Of a stretch of 64,000 bases of DNA, positions 1 through 12,900 are shown in pieces. The position numbers were made by a program, and so were the translations under genes. Origin of the DNA: Amblyornis subalaris. Taxonomy: Eukaryota > Chordata > Aves > Passeriformes > Ptilonorhynchidae. The notes beneath the pieces were generated by a model, which made no database searches, was not told where the DNA came from, and saw only the letters and a program-made list of their open reading frames with translations. Numbering within the stretch: position 1 is the first letter of the stretch; every line of letters begins with the position of its first letter. The stretch lies in contig JACAXG010000204.1 of the NCBI GenBank assembly GCA_018881555.1, forward strand, positions 186,001 through 250,000, read 5' to 3'.

Positions 1-2680
1 AATAAGTTGCATGCCTATGTTTGAAATTAGGCACATGCTGAAGACCTCTCCTGAATCTGAGACCTAGGTCATGGCATGACGGTGAACAAGCAATTGTTCC
101 TGTACAAGTGGGGACCAGAATCCATTTCACAATGCAAATGCTGAGTATTAATGAGTTTTATAGACACAGATGTGGAAGTCATTGAAACACCAACATTAAC
201 TGCTGGCTGTCAACGCAGAAAGAGGTCTCTGCTTGATCCTTCTGTGACCAGGATAAAGGCTGCTTGCTTGTATGAGCCGAAAATGCATGTTGATTCAATT
301 TCTTATGCCTATCCTGGAGTTCCTTTGGAAATGGAACATTTGCTGAAAAGAAATAAAGCAATCATTACAAATGCTAGTCATTAACGGTGTGAACCTTCAT
401 ATTCACCTGCCAAGACATTGGTAGCGACTCAGCAATGTTGTTCCCTGAGCACTGACTGTTGGGTTTTAATTACATCGTTCTATTAGAGCTGTTCAAATCA
501 ACCATTTGAGAGCTGTCTGGCTGCTGTAGTAAAAAAAATAATAATAATTTGACCTTGACATCCTCTTCCTTCCCTTTGTCCTAGTACTCTTTGGAGGCAA
601 TCATTCATACAGTATATATCTTGTATATAGTCTGTCACTCGTCCTCCTGCAGCCTTCGTGGGATCAAAGTAGCTTTTCTGGGTGTTCAAGCTCCTTTATA
701 CTGCACTGACTTTACTTAGCACCTAAATACTGCTATTCCTGTGGATGCTTTGAAAATGCTGTCATGCTGGTGTTCCCTACTATGGCTCTACACCTGTGAG
801 AATTGGGCCATCACGTGTGTTACCTTCTTCTTGCTTTACTACTTTGACTACATACACATAACATGTCACTAATAACACTTGGAGTCTGTCAGCTCACCCA
901 TCTACTTATGTGCAACAGAGTCCCCTAGTCGTCAAATGCAAAAATGTTCCAAAATGTCCAGACTAGACCACCTGTGCAGCTCCCTTACTACCAGAATAGG
1001 TCTGCTTTTCCCCGTTCCACCCCTAAGCCAGGGCTAATGAAAGGCAGATGGACAGGTTTCTAGAAGTCAAAAGATGAGTTCATGCTGGTCTCTGGTGGCA
1101 GACCTCCCTGAGAACTTACTGTCTTCATCTCAGCTGACATCATCTTCACAGTTAATGAGAGTGTCCAGGTTTTGAAAATGAAATGAAGATTTGAGTGGAC
1201 TGATCCCCAAGCCACAAAAGATGGTTTTATAAGTAGTGGCCAATTCTGTTACCAGTCCTCCAAGATACTGCAGCTGGAAATTGAGTTTGAGCATAGAAAC
1301 AGCTTATTGCAACATTATCTCTTAACAAGGGTTTAAATACCACGTCAGTAGCAACACAAATAGAGAGAAACTAGGTCTGTAGTAAAAATGTAAACAATTT
1401 CATTTATGCTCCCTTTCCTCATCAAAAAAAAATAAGTTGACAAAAACAATTATATGAGGTCCTTAAAATTTATCCATGGAATATTTTGATTCCATGGACA
1501 AATAATAAGTGAATGCATAAATATTTATTTATACTTTAAAAGGCCACCATGCTGTGAATAGCAATTTGGGTAACTGATGCTTATATCTTCTTCCATACAC
1601 CGTAATCCTAAATTAGACTGCGTGGATATGGTACATGTAATAGTCTCTAGTCTTAGTGGAAACAGGGAGTTCATCATGGGAACTTTTGCCTGCAAAATAT
1701 CCTGAGAGGCTTGGAACGTCTGGGGAAGCCATCTCACAGCAGAGTATGATGGCAGCATAGGAAATGAAAATACACTTCCTCTGGCAGCATCTCCAAAGCG
1801 AAATCTTTGGGGTGTTCAGGATTTGAAGGGAAAAAAAAAAAAAGATTCTCCATAGACACCACATTTGTTTCATGAAAAAAACATAGAGCTCAAACACTAA
1901 ATTTCTCTGAAGAAACAGCTTGATTTCACACTAAGTGGTGATTAAGACCCAAGAGGAGAGGCTTTCTCCAGAATGCAGCCACCCACCCGTCCCCCAGATT
2001 TCTTTAGCCAAAGAAGTGCCATGAGGAATGAGATCGTCACGACCTTGTGGAGGAGTCTCAATGAGATCCTTGTGATCATTCTGTTTGGCTCCAAGTCATA
2101 TGCAGGAGCAGTATCTTCCAGTTTCTCCCACAGCCATACTCTCAAGGACAGTCAGGGAGACCACAAGGAAAATGAGCATTTTGTACAACTGCTGCTGGTG
2201 TCCAATACTCACACGTGGCACCCCTTGTCACCAGAATGGTGATCTATTTTTTCATTGGTTACCAACAGGAATTTCATTCTGGTAAGCGCCCCTGAGGGGC
2301 CAAAAAAAGCCAAAACTCACCACAAAAATAACCTCTGCCTCTCCCATTACTATCCCTTTAGTTATCCTATCCCCTACTGCTGCAAGAGACTTGCCATTAG
2401 CAAATTCCCAAACCACTCATTTATTTCCAGGGCTGTGCTGTGAAGCCTCATTCTTCAAACATAACAAATCCAACAGCTTCCTGAGTTGAGCTATTGTGGA
2501 TTTTTCCCTGTGACTGCAAATGGGAATGGTCTGTACAAATAAAAGCCCAGATCTCTCTGCTATTACAAGTAAAAGAGTCTGGGTGAAATATCTGCCGAGG
2601 AATATATTTTATGTGTTTTCTTTAACTGTCCATCCAAAAAGTGCTGAGTGATGGTCGGGTGCTGTTAGGAGGCACTGATA
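1..2680. other. Ordinary intronic sequence
   Basis: Unique-looking AT-rich sequence with short A runs (1427-1434, 1830-1844). Reading frames are all under 100 codons and resemble no family. Nothing else supported. Confidence 0.5.
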
Positions 2681-2685
2681 ATGGC

Positions 2686-2755
2686 CTTACATTTATAAAG
2701 TACCATCCATCCAGATGGACTCCCCAAGTACTTTATAAACTTTACTAACTGGTTG
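2686..2755 (-). repeat. MIR-type SINE relic, antisense
   Basis: The sequence runs from CATTTATAAAGTACC to CAAGTACTTTATAAAC. This resembles the reverse complement of the 3' half of amniote MIR elements (catttatatagc ... caaagcgctttacaaac). It is short and diverged, so the family call is tentative. Confidence 0.45.
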
Positions 2756-3589
2756 TTCCAGCTCCACACGTCACCTTATATCTACCCATCTGTTCGCAGC
2801 TATAGCCTTATACACAGCATTTCTCTCACCACTAAAGGGTGGCCATTCCAGATTTGGGATGTAGCTGATGTTTAAGAGCTCACATCAATGTGGAGTAACA
2901 ACTCCATGGCTTAGCCCTGCTTCTCTCCCGTAGCCCTGTTGACTTCAGCATGAATTAAAACTAGGGAGCACAAAACCGAGGAATCATCTCAAAAAGAGAT
3001 GAGGTGATTTTTGTGTGGTAAAGCAGAGTAAGGCACATCATTGTCACCAGCTGCTTAAATGTTAAAAGTTTACATAGATGTGTGGGGAAGCTCTCAAGTT
3101 CATGGAAAATCTTGATTCCACACACAGTTCTGCCACAGAGATATACTATGGCTCTGGGGAGATTGCTGTCAGCAGACCTAGACCCCCTTATGTCACAGCT
3201 GGGTTTGGGGTGTCTGTGTACAAAGTTTTCCTATAACCAAGTCCACACAGAGGATCCAGCAGCAGGGCTTCTTGTCTGGGCAGTGACATGCTCAACTGGA
3301 CATCATCAGGGCATGCTGTCTCTGTTATCTCTCACCGACCTATTACAAGGAATTTGGCCAGATTTTAACCCCTCTTTCCTACCTGTATTGCTGTAAAGTC
3401 CTGAGTTGAAACTATAATTGCACTGCTACAGAACTGGAAGTCAGTATTTGGGGCTACCAGTTTGCAGGTAAAATGTCTAACCAGGGGCTAGTGAACGTAA
3501 AGCCACAGTGAAGGGAGAAGGAGGCAGTGAGGGGTGTGCTGTGAGCACTGTGAGCCCCAGGGTGTTGCTCCTGTCCCCAGAAGAAATGG

Positions 3590-4010
3590 AAAACGTTTAC
3601 ACAGTACTTCCTCACTCCAGAATTCTTTTTTAAAAAGAAGCATGTGTGTCACTTTACACAGCCCTTAGACAGTTCAGTTCACATTTGTTTAGGGTTTAGA
3701 TCAAAATTAGATTCTGTTAAATTCCAGTTTGCATTTGGCTATAGGAAGCATTTAGATTAGACAACCTCTGCTCTCTTGAAATATACCCAAAAATCTGACA
3801 TGATCGTGCCTGGTCAGACTGTAATTTTTTTTTTTCTTTTTAGCCCGGAGGATATGTTCGGACAACGATCTATATTTGTGTGAAATTACGATCCATCCAG
3901 CGCCCTGTAAAAAATCCAAACCAAAAGATTAATTGTTATCCATGATTACCATATTATTTATTATTATTATGTGATGTTGAGACTATGTTTGGAACAGATG
4001 GGAATCCAAT
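3590..4010. promoter_or_regulatory. Candidate noncoding regulatory block
   Basis: After a T run at 3822-3831 there is unique sequence with unusual CpGs for this intron (3845-3903), followed by ATTAATTGTTATCCATGATTACC near 3929-3951, rich in TAAT/GATTA homeodomain-type sites, and then a short ATT repeat. Inferred from composition only. Confidence 0.25.
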
Positions 4011-6330
4011 TAGCTTAGTTCTGCCTTTGTCCGTTGGATGAGACATTAATTTCAGGGCCACTCTCCACCTTGTCTGAATAGCTACGAGAAAAGAAATATG
4101 CTCATGGAACTTTGTGTTTTTGAGACTGTTTGTCATATATTTTGTTTTCTCATGAAAGGACACTACTGGCTGCTAAGCAACAGAATAGCTGTGTTTACAT
4201 GTACATTTATCTATATATATGCACATACGTACGCAGACACAGGGAGTTGTTTACTCAAGGACATGAGTCCTCAACAGACCAGCTTTCAACTGAGAGTAAT
4301 TCTATTAATTAGGGCTGCAGATACCATCCCCCTTCTGCTTCCCCCACCTTACCCCTCCTTTTCTTTCCTCTGTTGCAACTATTACTATTTTTAATTAACG
4401 TGCCAAAATGCTCACTTCTAACTATAACAAGAAAAGAGAAAGACAAAAGGGCAGAAGCAGGGAGAGGAGCTCTGGAGAGACAGACAATTTGTTTGACTAA
4501 CCCTTTCAGAAAAAGACAGGCTTGTCAATGATTTCTCTTCAGGATGGTATCCCATAACCAAGGGAGGGAGCAGAAAAGCTTTTTAATGGGGCTTTTCTCC
4601 CAGCCAGGAATAATCATGCCTACAGAGAAGTCTTAAAGCAGACTTCGGCTTGGAGGCAGTTCTGTTACACATCTCAGTGGTATTTCCTTTTTTCCTTTTT
4701 AACACCTCCTCTTTTTTTCCCCCCCTATTTTTAAGGTGTCATGAATCTTTAGTCTAGGAATTATCTCTCAATCCATCTATATTTTTTGTGCTGTATTGAT
4801 CATTAGGTTATTTCTCCACCACAAATCCCTATCCCTGGATTCTAAATTTTACAACATTTGATGTAATCCCCACATTTCAAAACTGATATCCAGACAGCAA
4901 AGTAAATATTTAGGGTTCAAGGTCGCCTCTCTGCTTTTCATCGTTAAAACAGTTTATGATTAATCGAATACCTGTGAAGGGGGAAGGTGATTAAGATGTT
5001 CATTGTAGAGAAACTGAGATATAAAAGACAACTCTGAGATTGAGACATAAACACAGCATCAGCACTGGAAAAAGTGTTGATTGAAATTGGGCAAGTATGG
5101 GTATGAAACCTGGCTTTTCATATACAACAAACAGTTTGAAATACATGTCTGTATTGTTGCTGTTTTATTTAAGTTGGAGTTCTTTGGGTGTTGATGAAAT
5201 ATTCACCAGGGGAGATGAGTTCAGGAAAGAAAATCAGCTTTTAACTAAAAGAGTAACGGCTTTGCATTTACAAATGTTATCATTCTTTATGGATAATAAT
5301 AAATAATGGATAATATTAATAATCTAAATGCCAGAAACTGGAAAAAATAGTTTGCACATTTTAGGTGTTTTGTTGAATCTTTCTCCTCCTCAGCCTCCTC
5401 CCTGTCACTTCCCAAAATACGTGTGAGAAATTAAAAGCATCAGAAACTCGTGTGTTGTGAGCCCCGTCCTTTCCAGTTCTGAGGGGATGTGAGTTTTTAA
5501 AGCCTCCAGCTGGCATCTACCAGCCTTTCAAGGCAAGCTGTGGATCTGGAGCCCACCGCTCCAGAGGTCCCCCATTCAGACTCAGTGGCTTTGTCAAGAG
5601 GGTGGTGACTCCTTTTGCACACACACAAATTGGCAGTTTTCTGAACCACTGTGCGCAGAAATCCTTGACTCCTATTCATATGCGTCAGGCAGCGTCTCCC
5701 ATTTCAAATGACATCGGCTTATTTGACTTTCAAATGAGAAAACTAAGTATCGTGAACAGATGAAGAGATAATCAAAACATCTTTGTTCAGGTTTTTGGAA
5801 ACTGGTTTTGAAAACTGAAACTCCTGAGCCATTCTGCCAGTTCTCACAATATTTTTATCATTAAAAAAACAACAACAACAACAACATTTGCTAATCGGTT
5901 GCCTAAATCTCCTGCCTTTGGAGGCATGTGAACTGGTGCTGGTTCACCTTAATAATAATTAAATGTCACTTATGTTTCTATCAACCCATATTTGTAGGAA
6001 AGCTTGAACAACATTTACTTTCAAATGAAGAAGAATTCAAAATCTGAGCTATTTCTAAGCCAAGCCTCAGAGCTGACAACAGTATTGCAGGAGCCACCCT
6101 TGCGTTGATAGCATTGGCATAAAATCAAGAGTAAAATAAAAAATGGGGAAACACATGATAGTGAAAAACATTCCTGGATCAGCAAATTTGATTCCTTGCC
6201 ACTGCATGAACTTGTCAAGGTCCATCTTGAACATGATCCTGTATCTAGCTCCTCACTTTTCCTGCTAGGCTAGGGCTGCATATTGTTGATGAGAGATAAT
6301 CCTCTTCCTAATTTCTAGGCTAAATATATT
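4011..6330. other. Ordinary intronic sequence with short simple repeats
   Basis: Contains a C/T-rich tract at 4684-4727 and an (AAC)n repeat at about 5867-5886. No supportable gene or element otherwise. Confidence 0.5.
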
Positions 6331-6570
6331 CATAGCTGGTCGGTCTATTTCCTCATCCCAAAGAATTTGTATTAATGACTGGCTAATTGTTAATTCACCC
6401 TTTGTAATTTTTCGTAACTATAAGTTGCATTTTCTCTCCCTTTTTGCATATTTGAATTGTTATCTGTGCATATTCACTCTCCAGGCTGTTTTGGCGAGTT
6501 GTGATTGATCAGCAAAATCATATGGTGCATGTGTTTCATTTTCTCGATTCAATAAGCAGACATATCTTGG
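6330..6570. promoter_or_regulatory. Candidate noncoding regulatory block
   Basis: An AT-rich unique segment with clustered TAAT-type motifs (GCTAATTGTTAATTC at 6383-6397), TTTGCATATTTG near 6443 resembling an octamer variant, and TGATTGATCAGC near 6502. Composition resembles developmental enhancers; conservation not testable here. Confidence 0.25.
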
Positions 6571-9470
6571 TGTGAAAATGGAGCACTCATCTTCCTTTAA
6601 TATTTCAATATATGTCTCGGAAATTTGGGGGTTTTTTGAATATTCATTGCTATAGAGAACAACTGTTCACCTGTTCACAGAAAGTGCACAAAATAGGTAA
6701 AGAAAAAATTATAAGCAATTCAGCCATGTCCTCTGAAGAGGGAATTTACCTTCTCACACAGCCCTTGGTGTGTTACCTTCTAGAAATAGCTGCATTTCAG
6801 CAATGCCAAGCAGGAATTTCTTACAAATTCAATGTACTGCAAAGTACAACAGGACCTTTAGGGATGTGGTTGTGGGTGTAGTTTGGTTGTGTTTAGACTG
6901 GTATTTTTTAAACAGACACCAGGGAATGGAATATCCTCAAGATAATGGCATTTCATAAGGATGGGGGGAGGCTGTCAAGGCAAGAAGGTCTAGCAGCATT
7001 TCCTGAGAGATTTCAGGGTCTTTGCTAGGCAATTCCAGAACTTCAGGCCTTGTTTGCTTATGTTTTGGCTTAATTATCTGGAGTGAAAGGACATCTTTGC
7101 TTTGTATTTGAACAGCGACACATCACCTGCCCTCTCTAACCCCAGCTAACAGCATTATCTCCTCAGGTCAAGTGAGAAAGGCCAGTGCTCTTGTTGCTGT
7201 GGGTGACAGGTTCAAACCCTTATAATCATCCATGACAGCACTTGTTATACTTCTTTTTTTATGAGACTTTTTCAACCTCTCTCTTTCAGCTCTTTTATAC
7301 TGCAAGTCTTTGGTTCTAGCTTTCACTTTACATCATTTTCGTGATCATTCATCAGCAGTCTTGCATTTCAATGTTTGTGTGCCTTGAACACTTTTCCTTC
7401 AGGATTTAGCTCACATGCTCACAGTCAAAGTTTCAAATCCATGGTGTTAATCTGGATTTCAAGTAAAACCTGAAGCATGTTACAGTCCAGTGCAAGCACA
7501 CACAGATTTCTGCTGCTTGGCCTCTTTTTCTCCAGCCAGCGAGCCGGAGCAAGACACACAAACACAAATGCACACACCCCCAGGGCACAGACATATCCTC
7601 TTCCTTCAGCTCTATCTTCAGCATTATCAAAATTAACAAGTAGCCACCTTAATCCTGCTCGCTGATCACAAAGCCCTCTTGTTCCTGCAGATCCGGATCC
7701 GCAGCTACTGCCTTCTTATCTTGGAGGCAAAGTAAATAAAAGAAATGCAAAGGAAGAAAAAAAAAAAAAAGACATCTTTCTACTCTTGCATAAGCTTCAC
7801 ACCAACCTTCTTGTTATTGATAAGTGGCTTAAAGTGCTGCTTGGAAATGAAAAAGTCACCCTGATAAGATAACCTCTGGCCTTGGCAATTCCTGGCAAAT
7901 TACTGTGCATCTCTGACTGGACACAGTTTCTCTAACTCTCTGCTTAGAGGGGCAAGCTGACGCCCTGGATCACAGGGTGAGGTACCCCAGGGTAATCCCT
8001 TGCACTCACCAGTAGTGTTTCATACTGGGCCTTCTCCCCAAGTTTTTCTCCTGCCATCATTTCTGCTTTGTCTGGGGTTTGCTCTGCCAGGTGCAGAGAG
8101 AGGCTTAAAGTGTGAGATTTGACATTTTTTAGCCAGGGAAGAAAGGATTTCTCAGGAGCTCCACTGGCTGGCAGAGCTCCACTGGCTGGTACCTGGTCTG
8201 AGCTGCAGGATGGAAAGACAGCAGAGAGGATGTCAATACAGAACAGACAGGTGATGCTGGAGGGGACAAGGGCAGTGGAGAAATGGCAGCTTTGGTGAAG
8301 GCTCTTCCCGGGATAGGGTGACAGCATGGTCCTCTTGGGAATGAATGTGATGCAATCTTCCCGTGGAAAGTGAAGTTGGACCACATGAATTAAGTCTGAT
8401 ACTTTGCAGTGGGTGAGGAGATTTTGTTTCCTGTGCCACCACTGTAGTTTTTCTCGGGAGGTAGTGTGTTGCATTATTGTTGTTCCTGCTGCTGTTGTTT
8501 TAATCTTTCACGGGAGATTATATAAAACAGCCTCTCCATGAACCAGAACACATCTCTGGGGAATATGATGACAGCATCCATATCTTAAAAAGCCATAAAG
8601 TAGAGACGCACTGTAGAAAGTAGTCGTTCCCAGTAATAAGTGCAGTATGACATCCAGGAAAGATACCCTATTGTGACAAGTTTGAAACACTAGTGCAAAC
8701 CTGATGAAAAGTACATTTAAAACCACAGATGTTGCCACGCTTGTTATTTTAAAGGATTTTCCTTCCTTAAATTACTCCTGCAGCCAGAACAAAGCCCTTT
8801 AACCCTTGCAGACGGTAGCCATTTCCCGATGCTCCCCAGCTGTGAATCTTAAACTGATTCCTCTTGAAGCCCGCATCACAGACATCCTCCCTTAAAATAG
8901 CAGCTCCCCTGCATTTTGCAGGACTCATATTTTGGTGTGCTCCAGTCCATGTGGACCCTGACCTTGATGGGTGAACAAGCTGATAAAGGGTTTTTTTCTT
9001 CCCTGATCTCACGCAGAGATTAATTTCTGGACTATATATAGTAGATGTGAGGCCCGATAATGGGCTTGTTTCAGGTCTTGCAGGAGCTGAGGCAGGAAGA
9101 GAGGCTAACCAGAGTTCCCAGTCACAGAGGGACAGAAACAGTCTTCAACTTTATATTTGCAAAGCATGCTGCACCACAGAGCAGGACGCTCATTAGGTAT
9201 TGCTGTATTTATACCTGGAGGTGCAATCCTGCTGCATCACCCCTGCTGCAGCCCAGGAGATGGAGTGGGAAAGAGCTTCCTTTCTGTGCTACTCCACTAG
9301 TCTGTTAGGAGAATTCAGGCCACTGAGCTTTAACTACCTCGGGCCATACTCACAGAGCTGAAATGCCACCTACATCCCTGCAGCTAGTTAGTGAGAGAAC
9401 AAGAGACTCCCAAGTGTGATTGAGACTGCCTGAGCAAGGTGAGGAGGAGGGTCCTGTTTAGAGCAAGTGA
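6571..9470. other. Ordinary intronic sequence
   Basis: Contains a T run at 7254-7260, an A run at 7757-7770 and a two-copy 18-bp tandem repeat listed separately. The 176-codon minus-strand frame at 7944-8474 has no recognisable domain and spans that tandem repeat. Confidence 0.5.
8156..8191. repeat. 18-bp tandem duplication, two copies
   Basis: GAGCTCCACTGGCTGGCA at 8156-8173 is followed at once by the same 18 bases with one change (C to T) at 8174-8191. It is a young-looking local duplication. Confidence 0.9.
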
Positions 9471-9514
9471 ATGGAAAGCCCTGGGCACAGTGCAGGTCAG
9501 CCTTTCCAAAGATG

Positions 9515-9570
9515 ATGCCCTGTGCCTCAGTTTCCCCTCTCTCTGATCAGTGTGCAAATTACGCCAGCAG
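9515..9570 (+). repeat. Possible MIR core fragment
   Basis: CTGTGCCTCAGTTTCCCC matches the best-preserved part of MIR SINEs. The flanks are too diverged to extend the match with confidence. Confidence 0.35.
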
Positions 9571-9829
9571 CCACTGCCCTCAGTTAGGTTTTATTAATGA
9601 ACTCCAGGACCAATAAGTCAATAGATCGTGGAGAAGTGTCACTATTACAACCATCCACGACAAGGGAAAGCACATTCCCAAGCAGGGACAGTGTGGAAGG
9701 CCTAATGAACATTAAGCAGAGCACTTGTTCCGCACTGGCTTTGTCGCTGCTGGGCAGCCTTGTCCTGACAGAGCTCCTGTCCAACCAGGGACGTACATCC
9801 ATTCATCATTAGTCCTAATGCAAGCTTGG

Positions 9830-9980
9830 GAGTTTTAAAGCCAGGGCTAAATCAGACCATCTTAATTTGCAGGCTTAATGCATTGCATATTATCCATATC
9901 CTTCCTATGGGATTTATCTTGATTAAGTGCTAATTTGTAGCTGGTGGTATACCCAATGAAGTGACTGATGAGAAGGGTGC
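9830..9980. promoter_or_regulatory. Candidate noncoding regulatory block
   Basis: A unique segment with dense TTAAT, TGCATATTA and TTGATTAAG motifs (9860-9930), typical of homeodomain and POU factor binding clusters. Inference from motif density only. Confidence 0.3.
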
Positions 9981-12900
9981 CTGGGTAGAGAGTCTGTGTT
10001 TTGGCAGCAGTGCAGACTGGGGATGGAAGCTGCTGTTCCCACCGCAGGCACTCAGGCAGGCAGCACGTGTTGTGTGCATCCCCACCAGCCTCATGGGCAA
10101 GCTGTCCAGAAGGGTTTAGCGTGGGTCATTCTTCAGCTGTGACGGAAGACAGAGGTCTGCAAGGAGAGAGAGGACCAATCCTATAAAGGTTTTTGGCCTT
10201 ATTTAAAAAGTCCACCCCTGTGCTGCTGTATAGCCCTGTGTGGGCAGAACACTGCAGGTCAGAACGGGAGCAGATGCTTCTGATAACCAAGTGTAGGCAG
10301 TTGTTTACACATCCCAACTTGCATATCCCTGGTTGCCTGTTGAGTTCCTCCTGTCTGTGCCCACAGCCGAGCTGCCTGCCCCATCGCCTGCAGTGACACC
10401 CTGCCCAGCCCCTACCTCCGTCTCACTGCTTCCACTCTGTCTGAAGACAGAGAACCAGCTGGAGTAAAATGTTGAGTAGATGAGACCCTTTTAGACATGA
10501 TCACAGTCCTGATTTGACCACGAAACAACTGGCAGAGCCTAAGAGCAATACAAAAAAGTCTCTTTGAGGTGAGCAGGGCTTTTCCAAGGAGTTAAGAAGC
10601 TCCTATTTCAGTATACTTTTACTCTGCTGACCTTCATTTTGGAATCAGAAACAAACTTTCCACCTTCACCAGACACACCAAATCTCAGATCAATCTACAT
10701 CAGCATGTAAATTTTACAGGGTTTGAGGAGAAGTGACCTTTAAGCAGAAACGGGTTCTCAACTTTTGCTATCACAGTGCTGGCATTTCACTAAAATAAAA
10801 GCCTTTATTTCATCTGGCACTTTGGTATCTGAAACTGTGTCTGATTCTGCAACCACCTGCCTCCCCCCAGTCATAAATACACACTGAATTTATGCCTTAA
10901 ACAAGTCTTATGCACAGAAACACACATACAGGATTCAGGTCAAGCTGTTTCATAGTCCTATTTTACAGAAGGGTGAAAAGAAACTTCACTCAGATTTCTC
11001 TGATGTGTTAATAGTAAACCCAGGGAAGGCATCCAAAAGTCTTAATTTCTGTTTTATGCTGTACAGAGGTGTTCCCAAACAGCATTTCTTGTTTTGGTTG
11101 TTTTTCCTAATGCTGAAAATAGCGGACAGTTTCTCAGCTGATGGGTACTGCTTCCTTTTACTTGAGTAACTAATGACAGCAGTTGAGGAGGAAGGGGGGC
11201 TTTGTGTAAAAAGAAGTTAATTAATTTCGGGGGTTTTAATCTCTTTTCTTTTGTACCAAACTATAAAACAAAAATTCTTCGGGAGCCAGAACATGTACCT
11301 CCAGTAATCGAAAGAGAGGCAAGGATCTGACTAATAGATATTACGTTCCATTATATGGTCTTGAAGTCAATAAACATTAGGTTACCTTCATGCAGTGAAA
11401 AAAGACCAGATTTATTAAAAAATCTTATCTGGAGGGTTTGCATTTCAATAGGATGTGAATTTGCATATTTTAACAATAACCTCCCATCATTCTGTCTGAT
11501 CTGTGCTCAGTTGGCCATACAGATCACTTTATCTTGAATAGATTATCACCGGTTTAATAAACCCTTCATAATATGCAGGTATAACAATGGTACTTCATTG
11601 GATAAAGAAGGTATTAAAGTTCTTTTTCTGGAAATAGGGGTGGCCCAGCTAGTGATTAACTTTATACCTCTGTACATCCCTGTGCTGAATACCGATTGAA
11701 GGAGAGTATTCCCATTATTCACATTCAAAATGGACCAGCTCTTCAGAGCTCCTGTTAACTCCTCCTTGCCCATGGCAGCTGTGCAGACATGGGAGCTCAA
11801 AAAGACAAGGCTGCCAGGGATGTTATCTCCAGCAATGGCCACTACCTGAAACACCAGGAAAAGCCAACATTTTCCCCCCAGGCTGTGTCTCCCCATGTAC
11901 ACTGTGATCAGTGCCGAGACGTCTCATGAAAGAGGCACCATCTCAGTGCTAGATGGAAGTAGGCTCAATGTACTGCTCAGCAAAGGGCCAAAAAGGCTTC
12001 CAGGCAAAAATCTTAGATAACCTGTTTTCAATGAAAAAACAGCATTTTTCTTCCTGGTCTCCTCTCCCAGGCTTTGACTTATTGTCCTCTTCAACTTTCC
12101 ACAAAGAAGTTCATTTTACACTGGTTGCCCTTTACAAGAGATGAGTCCATCCCACAGCTCCTGCGTCCTGGCTTGTCATCTCAAACTGTTTGGTTGGGAG
12201 CAGCACGCTCAGACCCCGGCAGGAGCGCCAGGGAGTCTCTGCCAAACCACAGGGCTGGCTTTTGCCTCCTGCAGTTTCCACGGAGACAGACTATTATTTT
12301 CATATGCCTGCAGTTCCAGGCTCCTGACCACCCTTCTCAGGAGACACAGGGCAGAGCATTAGTACCAGTGCAGTAGTGACAGGGGCGGATATAATTTTCA
12401 TGTTGTCCTGCAATTTTTGATTTCTTCATTTTTGTTTCTTTGTTGACATTTGCACCCTGACTTGAAAAAAAACCTGATACTCTTCCTCTCCTGGGTACCC
12501 AGTACAAAGCAGGCAGCTGTGAGCGTTAACTGTCCACACACACAGCTTAGACAACCCGCAGGCTACTGTGGCATTAAGCCCGAGCTTGTAGACCTTAATG
12601 AGAGATAATGTTTGCTCAGGACCAGCTCTGTGGTCATGCAGCCTTGGGATCTGGGCTGCCTCACATCTGACCAGCTGGGAGCACAGGAATAATGAATTTG
12701 GGGGCTGAGTGTGCATGCATGTATGAGAAAGAGAGAGTATGTCACACACGCATTCCCCAAGACACTTTTGAGAGCAACTAGAACTTTTCACACTCTCTCC
12801 CTCCCCTGTTTTCTTTTCCTCTGCTCAAGCTGTGTTCGTGCTTGCTTTTCCAAAGCTCCCATCAGGAGCTTTTTGCTTCACGAGAGCCAACATGCCGTTG

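Noticed and set aside
7944..8474. 176-codon minus-strand frame.
   Set aside because: No recognisable domain, spans an 18-bp tandem repeat, no splice or promoter support.
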